The notes under the pieces: model-generated
Databases searched by the model: none
Seen by the model: only the letters and a program-made list of their open reading frames with translations
What the model was told of the DNA's origin: nothing
Position numbers and translations under genes: made by a program
Virus record (IMG/VR): IMGVR_UViG_3300021961_007035
Span: 1 to 22,567 of that record
Reading direction: 5' to 3' (one strand)
Length of the DNA stretch: 22,567 nucleotides
Source of the DNA: a virus
Shown: positions 13,086 through 19,913 of the stretch, piece by piece
Position numbering within the stretch: position 1 is the stretch's first letter
Layout: each line of letters begins with the position of its first letter

Positions 13086-14009
13086 ATGTTATCATACGAT
13101 AGACTAGGTAGTAATGGTCGCCTGGGAAACCAAATGTTTCAATATGCAGCCCTACGGGGTATAGCATCTAATCGTGGATTTGATTGGGTTATTCCTCATA
13201 AAGATGTTCCATCAATAACCGATTATTGTATACAACTTCCTTTTAAAATGAAAAATTTAAAGGAGAGTAACATTGGAACTCTAAACAAAAACATTTCTAA
13301 TCAAGAGAGGCATAGTTTCTATCAACTTGCTTCTTCCAATCCTAGTGTCAAAAATAAAATTGAAAAGTCCTTTGAGTTCGATCAGGATTTGTTTGATAAT
13401 ATCGAAGACAATACAAATATTGATGGATTTTTTCAGTCAGAAAAATATTTCAAACATATCGAAACTGAGATTAGGGAAGACTTTGAGTTTATTGATGAGA
13501 TTTTAGATCCTTGTAAAGAATTCGTGTCTCAATTTGATAAGGTAATCTTCTTGCATGTAAGGAGGGGAGATGCAGTTGGGTTCGAACATCTTTGTAGATT
13601 TCCCACTTTTGATGGGTATTATGCTCCAGCACTAGAACACTTTGATGATGACACTGCTGTGATTGTATGCAGTGATGAAATTGAATGGTGCAAAGAACAA
13701 AAGTTTTTTGACAATGAAAGATTTTATTTTTCAGAAAACAACGAAAGGTTTGAAAACAAGTGTTGGTTATGGCTTGATGGAAATCCAGAAATGAGAAACT
13801 CAACTATCCCTTACACAGATCTATGCTTGATGAGTCTTTGTAATGGTGGAATCACGCCAACTAGTAGTTTGAGTTGGTGGGGTGGTTGGTTGCAAAAAGA
13901 TAGAACTAATCCTATAATTGTACCAAACCCTTGGTTTGGACCAGAACTTTCAAAAAGTAATAACACTAAAGACCTTATCCCTCATGATTGGATTCAACTA
14001 TCTTGGTAA
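13086..14009 (+). CDS. GT11 alpha-1,2-fucosyltransferase-like (copy 1)
   Basis: A 307-residue GT11 protein. Motifs: NGRLGNQMFQYA (10-21), H157-V-R-R-G-D162 (GDP-sugar binding) and SSLSWWGGWL (270-279). GT11 enzymes move L-fucose from GDP-L-fucose to the 2-OH of galactose, the bond of the H blood-group antigen. An ~22-residue insertion (about 215-237) distinguishes it from copy 2. Its last 26 nt also encode the start of copy 2 in another frame. The acceptor is unknown. Confidence 0.85.
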   Translation: MLSYDRLGSNGRLGNQMFQYAALRGIASNRGFDWVIPHKDVPSITDYCIQLPFKMKNLKESNIGTLNKNISNQERHSFYQLASSNPSVKNKIEKSFEFDQDLFDNIEDNTNIDGFFQSEKYFKHIETEIREDFEFIDEILDPCKEFVSQFDKVIFLHVRRGDAVGFEHLCRFPTFDGYYAPALEHFDDDTAVIVCSDEIEWCKEQKFFDNERFYFSENNERFENKCWLWLDGNPEMRNSTIPYTDLCLMSLCNGGITPTSSLSWWGGWLQKDRTNPIIVPNPWFGPELSKSNNTKDLIPHDWIQLSW

Positions 14010-14775
14010 AATGGGACAACTGGGAAACCAGATGTTTCAGTATGCAACTGTCTTAGGAATATCTAGATTTATTGGAACTGGTTTTTCAATACCTAATCAT
14101 AGAGAAGTTGTGAGAGATGGTCTTGGTAATAATTTGAGAATTGAATTATTTGATTGTTTTGATTTAAAACCTGATAATATTGGTTTTGTTTCTGGAGAAG
14201 TCTCTCAAGAAAAATATTTTCATTTTGATGATAAGTTTTTTAATCTTAATAAAGATGTAAACCACGATATTGTTGGATACTTTCAAACTGAGAGGTATTT
14301 TAAACATATTGAAAATGAAGTAAGAAATAATTTTATTTTCAAAGATGAAATTAAAAAAGACTGTGATGAACTTTTATCTTCTGTAGACTCTCCTGTAGCA
14401 CTGCATATTCGTAGGGGCGATTATACTATTAACTCTGGTAATCATCACAACCTCACTCTTGAATATTATGCAAATGCTCTAGAATACTTTCCTAATAGAG
14501 AAGTAATTATCTTTACTGATGATCCAAATTGGGCTCGTCAGCAAGGTTTATTTTCTGATGATAGATTTCTTGTGTCCGAAAATAACAGTCCTTATCATGA
14601 CCTTTACATGATGTCTCAATGTGGTGATTTTATCATTGCTAACTCTACCTTTTCGTGGTGGGGTGCATGGTTAGCTAATAGAGGAAAGGTTATTTCTCCT
14701 CAAAAATGGTTTGGACCTGCATTGGAAAATAATAACACCAAAGATTTGTACTTAGAAAACTGGATAAAACTATGA
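13984..14775 (+). CDS. GT11 alpha-1,2-fucosyltransferase-like (copy 2)
   Basis: A 263-residue GT11 enzyme with GQLGNQMFQYA (11-21), H141-I-R-R-G-D146 and STFSWWGAWL (221-230). ATG 13984 is chosen because MIGFNYLGKMGQLGN aligns with copy 1; it lies inside the end of copy 1. Both copies share GYFQTERYFKHIE/GFFQSEKYFKHIE, DEI at the same place, and WFGP...NNTKDL near the C-terminus, so they arose by tandem duplication and then diverged, mainly in the acceptor-facing middle. It overlaps the GT6 gene by ATGA. Confidence 0.87.
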   Translation: MIGFNYLGKMGQLGNQMFQYATVLGISRFIGTGFSIPNHREVVRDGLGNNLRIELFDCFDLKPDNIGFVSGEVSQEKYFHFDDKFFNLNKDVNHDIVGYFQTERYFKHIENEVRNNFIFKDEIKKDCDELLSSVDSPVALHIRRGDYTINSGNHHNLTLEYYANALEYFPNREVIIFTDDPNWARQQGLFSDDRFLVSENNSPYHDLYMMSQCGDFIIANSTFSWWGAWLANRGKVISPQKWFGPALENNNTKDLYLENWIKL

Positions 14776-15503
14776 AAATCTGTATTGTTACTGTCGCTAC
14801 TGGCAGATATATTCAATTTGTTGAAAACTTATTGAATAAAGTAGATGAATTTTTCTTAAATGGAAATGAGATAAGTTGTCTTCTTTTTACTGATAATGAA
14901 ATGGAAGAAACTTCTGATAACATCAAGGTTAGTCAAATCGAACACAAACCTTGGCCAGAACCTGCCATGAAAAAGTATAATTATATCAATTCAGAAAAAG
15001 AATTTTTAAAAGAATTTGATTATGTTTACTTATTTGATGCTGATGTTGACTTAGTAGATCAAGTTGGTAGTGAAGTACTTCAAGATTTGGTAGGTGTTCT
15101 TCATCCTTGGAAAATACTTGAGGATAAATCAGTCTATCCGTATGAGACTCGTCCAGAGTCTACTGCCTTTGTAAGAGAAGATCAGAGGAGTAAATATTAT
15201 GCAGCCGCTTTTGTTGGAGGAAAATCTGAAGTTTTTCTGAGAATGGCAGAGACAATCTCTCAGAGAGTAACCGAAGATGAAAAAAATAATGTAATCGCTA
15301 TATGGCATGATGAAAGTCATTTAAACAAATACTTTATTGAAAATCCTCCCACAGATTTAGCCCCAAGTTATATGTTCCCAGAGGAACTAATTGGTAATGA
15401 TAGATATCCTTGGAAACCAAAGATCGTTGCTATCAACAAAAATGCATTTGATACATCATTCAATCAAGAAAAAATAGATAAAGGTCAATACGGAAACAAT
15501 TGA
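14772..15503 (+). CDS. GT6 (ABO/alpha-1,3-Gal type) glycosyltransferase
   Basis: A 243-residue protein of family GT6, the family of vertebrate ABO, alpha-1,3-Gal and Forssman transferases. It has KICIVTVATGRYIQF at the N-terminus, the metal-binding DxD in FDADVDLV (D89, D91, D93), the donor-selecting YYAAAFVGG (142-150) and the active-site WHDESHLNKY (168-177). Family enzymes add Gal or GalNAc in alpha-1,3 linkage, often next to an alpha-1,2-fucose. Many bacterial GT6 proteins have NxN; this one keeps the metal-type DxD. There is no signal anchor, unlike vertebrate forms. Directly follows the two GT11 genes. Confidence 0.9.
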   Translation: MKICIVTVATGRYIQFVENLLNKVDEFFLNGNEISCLLFTDNEMEETSDNIKVSQIEHKPWPEPAMKKYNYINSEKEFLKEFDYVYLFDADVDLVDQVGSEVLQDLVGVLHPWKILEDKSVYPYETRPESTAFVREDQRSKYYAAAFVGGKSEVFLRMAETISQRVTEDEKNNVIAIWHDESHLNKYFIENPPTDLAPSYMFPEELIGNDRYPWKPKIVAINKNAFDTSFNQEKIDKGQYGNN

Positions 15504-15504
15504 G

Positions 15505-16221
15505 ATGAAAATTGATATAAGAAATTTACCTACTTACTATATCAACTTAGATAGTCAGGAAGAAAGAAGACAATCTGTATCTTATACTTTGAATAGATTA
15601 AATTTTACTTCAGTAACAAGAGTTCCTGGAGTCATTCATGACGATCCCAAAGTTGGTTGCGCTAGATCTCAAGAAAAAGTTCTAACAGATAAAACTATTC
15701 CAACACCATTTCTTTTGATGGAAGATGATTGCGTCTTTACTGGAGTCGATGAATTGGTGTATGAAGTTCCCGATGATGCAGATGCTCTTTATCTGGGAGT
15801 TTCACAGTGGGCTAGATATCTAAACTTCTCAGGACCATTCTTGCATTATCAAACGATTAATGATAAGATTGTAAGAGTTTATAATATGCTTGCCGCACAT
15901 GCAGTAATTTATCTTACTGATGAATATCGGCAAGTTTGTTCTCGCATTTCCAAATATTGCGGTCACCAACTTTTGGACCACATGGATAATGGATATGCAG
16001 AAATACAAAAATACTATAACGTTTATTCTCTTGATGCACCAATCTTTAAACAGTCAGGACACAATGGTGGAGTGACTTCCTCAAAAGTATCTGATATTGG
16101 AATTGAAATTTCATCTGCCAACAAATTCTTTGATGAAGTTAAATTTGATTTGAATAAACTTCAGGGTGTTCCTGATTTGAATAACTGTCCGAGTACGTAT
16201 TATCCTTCTAGACTTGTATGA
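15505..16221 (+). CDS. GT25-like glycosyltransferase (copy 1)
   Basis: A 238-residue protein with the GT25 layout: YYINLDSQEERR (11-22), GCARSQEKVL (51-60) and LLMEDDCVF (70-78), whose acidic triplet binds metal and nucleotide sugar. GT25 enzymes work in LPS or lipooligosaccharide synthesis, often as galactosyltransferases. It begins 1 nt after the GT6 stop and overlaps the next gene (ATGA). The usual SH-L after GC is AR-SQ here, a small deviation. Donor unknown. Confidence 0.8.
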   Translation: MKIDIRNLPTYYINLDSQEERRQSVSYTLNRLNFTSVTRVPGVIHDDPKVGCARSQEKVLTDKTIPTPFLLMEDDCVFTGVDELVYEVPDDADALYLGVSQWARYLNFSGPFLHYQTINDKIVRVYNMLAAHAVIYLTDEYRQVCSRISKYCGHQLLDHMDNGYAEIQKYYNVYSLDAPIFKQSGHNGGVTSSKVSDIGIEISSANKFFDEVKFDLNKLQGVPDLNNCPSTYYPSRLV

Positions 16222-17576
16222 GTAAACTTAAAATTTTTATCTTTGCATTCAATCGTCCAGATCTACTTCAAAAACAATTTGACTGTTTCTATCGATATCT
16301 TATCGGTGAATATCAAGTTAATGTTGTATATGATTATCGAGAAGACATATGCGGTGACGAGTTTGAAAGAATTTGTTCTGAAAATGGAGCCAAATTTTAT
16401 CGCCATGAATCTAAACCGGGAAATGTTCCCAGCGGATATCATGGAGATACTCTTGATTGGGTTTATAATAATCTACTTGAAGATGATGATTATGTAGTCT
16501 TCTTAGATCATGACATCTTTTTGATAGATGATTTTGATCTTAAGAAACGATTGGATCAATTTGATGTTTTGGGTCATAAACAAACTAGAGGTGATGTTGT
16601 ATATTTCTGGCCTGGTCTTTTTATGTTTAATTATTCCAAAATTAAACATCTAGCAGTCAATTTCCAACCATGTCAGATTAATGGTGAAATGTTGGATAGT
16701 GGAGGTGGTACTTATACCATTGCTGAAGATCAGAACATCAAAGTTAGCTTTGTGGATCAAATTTATCCAGATTACTATAAAGACTTGAATTTAAAAGATC
16801 CAAGTGTTACCAATGGATATGGGTTTGAAATCTTTGATGATAATAAATTTTTACATACCAAAAATGCTTGCCATTGGCACAACAACTATCAAGTAGTAGA
16901 TAAACAAAAAACGGAGATTATTAACATTATGCTAAATGATATTTTATCTGGGTGTTACGATGTTGACGAAGATGATATTCTAATGAAAGAATATCATTTG
17001 TTTTCCAATACCCCAACAGAAATTAACGAACATCTTCCAACTTTGTTTTCGTTGGCGAAAGAGTGTTCTAGTATTGTAGAACTTGGAGTTTGCCATGGAA
17101 AATCTACAAGAGCTTTACTTGCATCGGGAACAAAACTGAGATCTTACGACGTGTGGATCGAACCAAGAGTTCTTGAACTTTTCAATCATGCGAAAAGCAT
17201 TGGTAGAGATGTTGATTATATCAAAGAAAGTTCTATCAAATGTGAGATTGATGAGTGTGATATGTTGTTCATTGATAGTTGGCATAACTATTATCAATTG
17301 AGAAAAGAACTTAAACTACATGCAGACAAAGTTAAAAAGTACTTAGTCTTTCATGATACCATGAGTTGTGGTAGTAGTGATGAAGGACTTGAAGCATGGG
17401 GGAATGGAGCTGGGATTAACGTACAAAAAGTCTATGAAGATCTTGATACCACTGAGTTTAAAAATTATGGAATCAACAGCGCAATTTTTGAATTCTTATC
17501 CGAAAACCAAAATTGGGTTGTAAAGAAACATTATAAGAATAATAATGGGTTGACAGTTTTGGAAAGGAAGTCTTAA
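16218..17576 (+). CDS. bifunctional GT-A glycosyltransferase / SAM methyltransferase fusion
   Basis: A 452-residue protein in two parts. Residues 1 to about 235 look like a GT-A glycosyltransferase (KIFIFAFNRPDLLQKQ start, DxD-type D97-H-D99 in VVFLDHDIF). Residues about 270-452 look like a class I methyltransferase: VELGVCHGKSTRALL (287-301) as SAM motif I, then CDMLFIDSWHNY (347-358) and LVFHDTM, as in Methyltransf_24/cephalosporin-hydroxylase-like proteins. A single enzyme may add a sugar and methylate it. A single uninterrupted frame rules out a simple sequencing join. Substrates unknown. Confidence 0.8.
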   Translation: MSKLKIFIFAFNRPDLLQKQFDCFYRYLIGEYQVNVVYDYREDICGDEFERICSENGAKFYRHESKPGNVPSGYHGDTLDWVYNNLLEDDDYVVFLDHDIFLIDDFDLKKRLDQFDVLGHKQTRGDVVYFWPGLFMFNYSKIKHLAVNFQPCQINGEMLDSGGGTYTIAEDQNIKVSFVDQIYPDYYKDLNLKDPSVTNGYGFEIFDDNKFLHTKNACHWHNNYQVVDKQKTEIINIMLNDILSGCYDVDEDDILMKEYHLFSNTPTEINEHLPTLFSLAKECSSIVELGVCHGKSTRALLASGTKLRSYDVWIEPRVLELFNHAKSIGRDVDYIKESSIKCEIDECDMLFIDSWHNYYQLRKELKLHADKVKKYLVFHDTMSCGSSDEGLEAWGNGAGINVQKVYEDLDTTEFKNYGINSAIFEFLSENQNWVVKKHYKNNNGLTVLERKS

Positions 17577-18373
17577 TGGATAAGAATAAATCTACTCATA
17601 AACTTAAAAATATTGGTCCAATTTATTATCTCAATCTCGACGGACAACCAGAGAGACGTGAGTATATGGAGGATCAATTTAAATACTGGGAGATTGATAA
17701 CTATGAACGTATTTCTGCCTATGATGGTAGAGGTGATGACCTAAGTGATATTATTGTCGGTAGATATCCAGAAATGATGAGCTCTGGTGAGATTGGTTGT
17801 GTGACCTCTCATCTTAAGGCTATCAAACATTGGTATGAGACATCTGATAGTCCATATGCAATCATCATGGAAGATGATTGTAATTTAGATCTTGTTAGAT
17901 TCTGGAACTTCACTTGGAGTGATTTTTACGCACACATTCCTTATGATTGGGATGTGGTGCAAATCGCTATTATTTGCACAGGAGACTTGCATGTCAAACT
18001 TCATAAAAGATTTGTAAATGATTTCTCTACAGCATGTTATCTTATTACAAGGCATCATGCAGAAAAACTTATCAGACTTCATGTTCGAGGGGATAAGTAT
18101 AAACTTGATAATGGAATGAAACCAAGACCAGTTGCAGATGATTTGATTTATAATTCTGGAAATACTTATTCAATTCCTTTACTTCTTTACAGGATTGAAC
18201 TTGGCTCTTCAATTCATCCAGAACACATTGATGCATTTCATAGAGGAAACTTCAATGCTTTATCTGGATTCTGGGAACAGAATGGAGCAAATATAAACAT
18301 CAAAGAGTATATGGATTATGATCCATATCTTGGTAGAGTTGTTGAAAATTCTGCAGCACAACAGCAAGCTTGA
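17576..18373 (+). CDS. GT25-family glycosyltransferase (copy 2)
   Basis: A 265-residue protein with clear GT25 motifs: IYYLNLDGQPERRE (16-29), GEIGCVTSHLKAI (71-83, with the canonical GC-x-x-SH), IIMEDDCNL (97-105) and a later PVADDLIY. More canonical than copy 1. It is the last gene of the carbohydrate operon; no terminator follows and its stop codon lies inside the -35 box of the next promoter, so operon transcripts probably read through. Confidence 0.87.
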   Translation: MDKNKSTHKLKNIGPIYYLNLDGQPERREYMEDQFKYWEIDNYERISAYDGRGDDLSDIIVGRYPEMMSSGEIGCVTSHLKAIKHWYETSDSPYAIIMEDDCNLDLVRFWNFTWSDFYAHIPYDWDVVQIAIICTGDLHVKLHKRFVNDFSTACYLITRHHAEKLIRLHVRGDKYKLDNGMKPRPVADDLIYNSGNTYSIPLLLYRIELGSSIHPEHIDAFHRGNFNALSGFWEQNGANINIKEYMDYDPYLGRVVENSAAQQQA

Positions 18374-18398
18374 CATAAAGTTAAGAAAATGTTAAAAT
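18370..18398 (+). promoter_or_regulatory. sigma70 promoter of the beta-barrel-like gene
   Basis: TTGACA (18370-18375), 17-bp spacer, TAAAAT (18393-18398). The TGA stop of the GT25 gene is within the -35. Confidence 0.75.
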
Positions 18399-18403
18399 AA
18401 ATA
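18397..18403 (+). promoter_or_regulatory. late-type promoter box overlapping the early -10
   Basis: ATAAATA fits the relaxed NATAAATA late box of T4-like cyanophages and overlaps the TAAAAT -10 by two bases, giving the gene both early and late control from nearly the same start. Confidence 0.5.
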
Positions 18404-18451
18404 TATTCAGGTGATGAGACCCCAAATACTCGTTGAGTCACTGAATCAAAC

Positions 18452-18494
18452 GGAGAATGTCGGTTCTCCTTACATCCGCAGGTATTACTCTGCG
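18452..18494 (+). promoter_or_regulatory. structured 5' leader with two hairpins
   Basis: GGAGAA/TTCTCC (18452-18457/18464-18469) and CGCAG/CTGCG (18477-18481/18490-18494) lie in the ~105-nt leader before ATG 18515, with GAGAAACTTAGAGG just upstream of the start. They may stabilise the mRNA; no known riboswitch is matched. Confidence 0.45.
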
Positions 18495-18514
18495 AGAAAC
18501 TTAGAGGTACTATT

Positions 18515-18874
18515 ATGTTTAAATCCGCAATCGCAGCTGTCGCTGCTGCTCCTTTCCTTGCCACCGCTGCGTTCGCTGGCCCTTATGTTAACGTCGAGGC
18601 TAATGCTGGTCTGACTGGTTCTGACTACGTTGGCACCCTGACCGAAGCACATATCGGTTATGAGGGTAAACTGAGCGAAACCGTTTCTGGTTACATCCAA
18701 GCAGGTCCTGCTCTGTCCACTCCTGAGGGTGGCGATGCTACTGTTAAGGTCTCTGGTAAGGCTGGTGCATCGGTTGCTGCTACCGATAACCTGAGTGTCT
18801 ACGGTGAGTACTGGTTCCTGACTGGTGATGACCTCACCAGCAACATCAAGGCTGGTCTGAAGTACACCTTCTGA
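18515..18874 (+). CDS. secreted outer-membrane beta-barrel-like protein
   Basis: A 119-residue protein with a typical Sec signal peptide (MFKSAIAAVAAAPFLATAAFA, cleavage after AFA at about residue 21). The mature part has alternating beta-strand patterns (VNVEANAGLT, AHIGYEGKL, VSGYIQAGPAL, VSGKAGASV, LSVYGEYWFL, SNIKAGLKYTF) and ends in the C-terminal Phe typical of outer-membrane barrels. About 6 strands, so too small for a porin alone. Codons are visibly richer in C/G than nearby genes, like a highly expressed or host-derived gene. It has its own early and late promoter and a strong terminator. Likely location: host outer membrane or virion surface. Function unknown. Confidence 0.7.
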   Translation: MFKSAIAAVAAAPFLATAAFAGPYVNVEANAGLTGSDYVGTLTEAHIGYEGKLSETVSGYIQAGPALSTPEGGDATVKVSGKAGASVAATDNLSVYGEYWFLTGDDLTSNIKAGLKYTF

Positions 18875-18913
18875 TTTAGTAAGTATTAATACTTAATTGA
18901 GTCAGGATTTTCT

Positions 18914-18943
18914 AACAAGGGTGGGTTTCCACCCTTGTTTTTT
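18914..18943 (+). terminator. strong Rho-independent terminator
   Basis: AACAAGGGTGG (18914-18924), loop GTTT, CCACCCTTGTT (18929-18939), then a T-run to 18943. The T-run region contributes the -35 of the hli promoter. Confidence 0.92.
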
Positions 18944-18963
18944 CTTTAGATTTGCTATATAAT
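18935..18963 (+). promoter_or_regulatory. hli promoter overlapping a terminator
   Basis: TTGTTT (18935-18940), 17-bp spacer, TATAAT (18958-18963), with transcription expected near 18970 and the hli ATG at 18991. Confidence 0.65.
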
Positions 18964-18990
18964 GTTGTAACAGTTCGTAACAAAACTATT

Positions 18991-19200
18991 ATGACGGTAA
19001 CTAAAAATGAATTTGGACAAATGAATATGTTTGCCAAAGAACCTTCCATGTATATGACTAAGGAAGATCTTGAGCGTTATGGTATTGAACCCTACGCTGA
19101 GAAAGCAGAAAAAATGAATGGTCGTTGGGCTATGATTGGAATCGTTGCTGGTTTCCTTTCATATGCTTTGACAGGTAACTTTTTCTTTGGTGTAGTTTGA
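18991..19200 (+). CDS. hli: high-light-inducible protein (Hli/HLIP)
   Basis: A 69-residue chlorophyll a/b-binding-like protein with one membrane span. The signature AEKMNGRWAMIGIVAGF has the chlorophyll-binding E40 and N43 and the helix-pairing R45, followed by a hydrophobic segment ending LTGNFFFGVV. The N-terminal 35 residues are a soluble extension (FAKEPSMYMTKEDLERYG). Hli proteins protect photosystem II and chlorophyll in excess light; cyanophages carry them to keep photosynthesis running during infection. ATG 18991 is chosen because earlier in-frame codons lie in the promoter. Confidence 0.93.
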   Translation: MTVTKNEFGQMNMFAKEPSMYMTKEDLERYGIEPYAEKAEKMNGRWAMIGIVAGFLSYALTGNFFFGVV

Positions 19201-19203
19201 GAC

Positions 19204-19232
19204 TTGACAATGACTTCACTTTTGTTTACAAT
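19204..19232 (+). promoter_or_regulatory. sigma70 promoter before ferredoxin
   Basis: TTGACA (19204-19209), 17-bp spacer, TACAAT (19227-19232). It starts 3 nt after the hli stop and lies mostly within the 28-aa frame at 19210. Confidence 0.65.
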
Positions 19233-19296
19233 GACATCCGTTGCCTTCTTCGTTCTGTTGGCAGCATCCGTAGAAAAACTTTGTGAAACTTACTAA
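19210..19296 (+). CDS. 28-aa membrane peptide between hli and ferredoxin
   Basis: ATG 19210 to TAA 19294-19296 encodes [20 protein letters not shown] followed by VEKLCETY: one membrane span and a short polar end. Its stop overlaps the ferredoxin ATG (TAATG), a sign of coupling. The size and topology recall small photosystem or cytochrome subunits, but I cannot match one. A shorter start at ATG 19231 is possible. Confidence 0.5.
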   Translation: MTSLLFTMTSVAFFVLLAASVEKLCETY

Positions 19297-19589
19297 TGGC
19301 TACTTTTAACGTTACTCTTCAATCCCCTGACGGCACCGAGACTACTATTCAGTGTCCCGACGACCAATACATTCTTGAAGCAGCAGAAGAGGCAGGTGTT
19401 GACCTTCCTTCTTCTTGCAAAGCAGGTGCTTGCTCTGCTTGTGCTGGTAAACTGATTAGCGGCACCGTAGATAACGAGGAGCAATCGTTCCTTGATGACG
19501 AACAACTTGCTGAAGGCTGGGTACTGACTTGTGTAGCATATCCCACCAGCGATTGTGTGATTCTCACCGAACAAGAAGAGAACCTGTGA
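19296..19589 (+). CDS. petF: plant-type [2Fe-2S] ferredoxin
   Basis: A 97-residue ferredoxin with the cluster-binding pattern C41-x4-C46-x2-C49 and C79 ([13 protein letters not shown] and VLTCVAYP), full family length and the usual acidic C-terminus. It carries electrons from photosystem I or other donors to reductases. In cyanophages it likely supports phage-encoded reductases or redirected electron flow during infection. It is coupled to the peptide at 19210 and to the next gene by overlap. Confidence 0.95.
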   Translation: MATFNVTLQSPDGTETTIQCPDDQYILEAAEEAGVDLPSSCKAGACSACAGKLISGTVDNEEQSFLDDEQLAEGWVLTCVAYPTSDCVILTEQEENL

Positions 19590-19798
19590 GTTCTAATATG
19601 CTAGGGCAGTTCAACCTTGCCCTTCAAGAACTGGTTGAGAGTGGTGCCTGGGATCGAGATGTAGAACTAGAAGTTTCGATTGCCGGCACCCTTAAGAACG
19701 ACAAATTTATTGTCATTAAACCTGTCAAAGAAAAATTGGTTTCTAATCCAGATCCAGAACTTAAACAAAAACACCCTTATCGAGGAGAAAAACAATGA
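19586..19798 (+). CDS. 70-aa unknown protein in the photosynthesis/redox cluster
   Basis: The GTG at 19586 overlaps the ferredoxin stop (GTGA) and has AGAAGAG upstream; ATG 19598 would give 66 residues without a visible Shine-Dalgarno. The protein has an N-terminal helix ([18 protein letters not shown]), two strands ([18 protein letters not shown]) and a Pro/Lys-rich polar tail. No family recognised. Its end overlaps the second hli gene by ATGA. Confidence 0.7.
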   Translation: MSSNMLGQFNLALQELVESGAWDRDVELEVSIAGTLKNDKFIVIKPVKEKLVSNPDPELKQKHPYRGEKQ

Positions 19799-19902
19799 AC
19801 GAAAAAGCAGAACGTATTAATGGTTGGGCAGCGATGATTGGTATCGTTGCTGCAATGGGTAGCTATGCTGCTACTGGTCAGATTATTCCTGGCATTTGGT
19901 GA
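19795..19902 (+). CDS. hli: short Hli protein with altered NGR motif
   Basis: A 35-residue minimal Hli: AERINGWAAMIGIVAAMGSY then AATGQIIPGIW, one membrane helix. E6 and N9 of the chlorophyll-binding ExxN are kept, but the Arg after NG is W11 (upstream Hli: NGRW; here NGWA). That Arg normally pairs with the Glu of a partner helix. GAGGAGA precedes the ATG at good spacing, so expression is likely. It overlaps the previous stop. Confidence 0.88.
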   Translation: MNEKAERINGWAAMIGIVAAMGSYAATGQIIPGIW

Positions 19903-19913
19903 TGGAGGTAAAA

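Noticed and set aside
18411-18614. 67-codon forward frame across the leader of the barrel-like gene
   Set aside because: It overlaps the leader hairpins and the signal peptide in another frame and shows no protein features.
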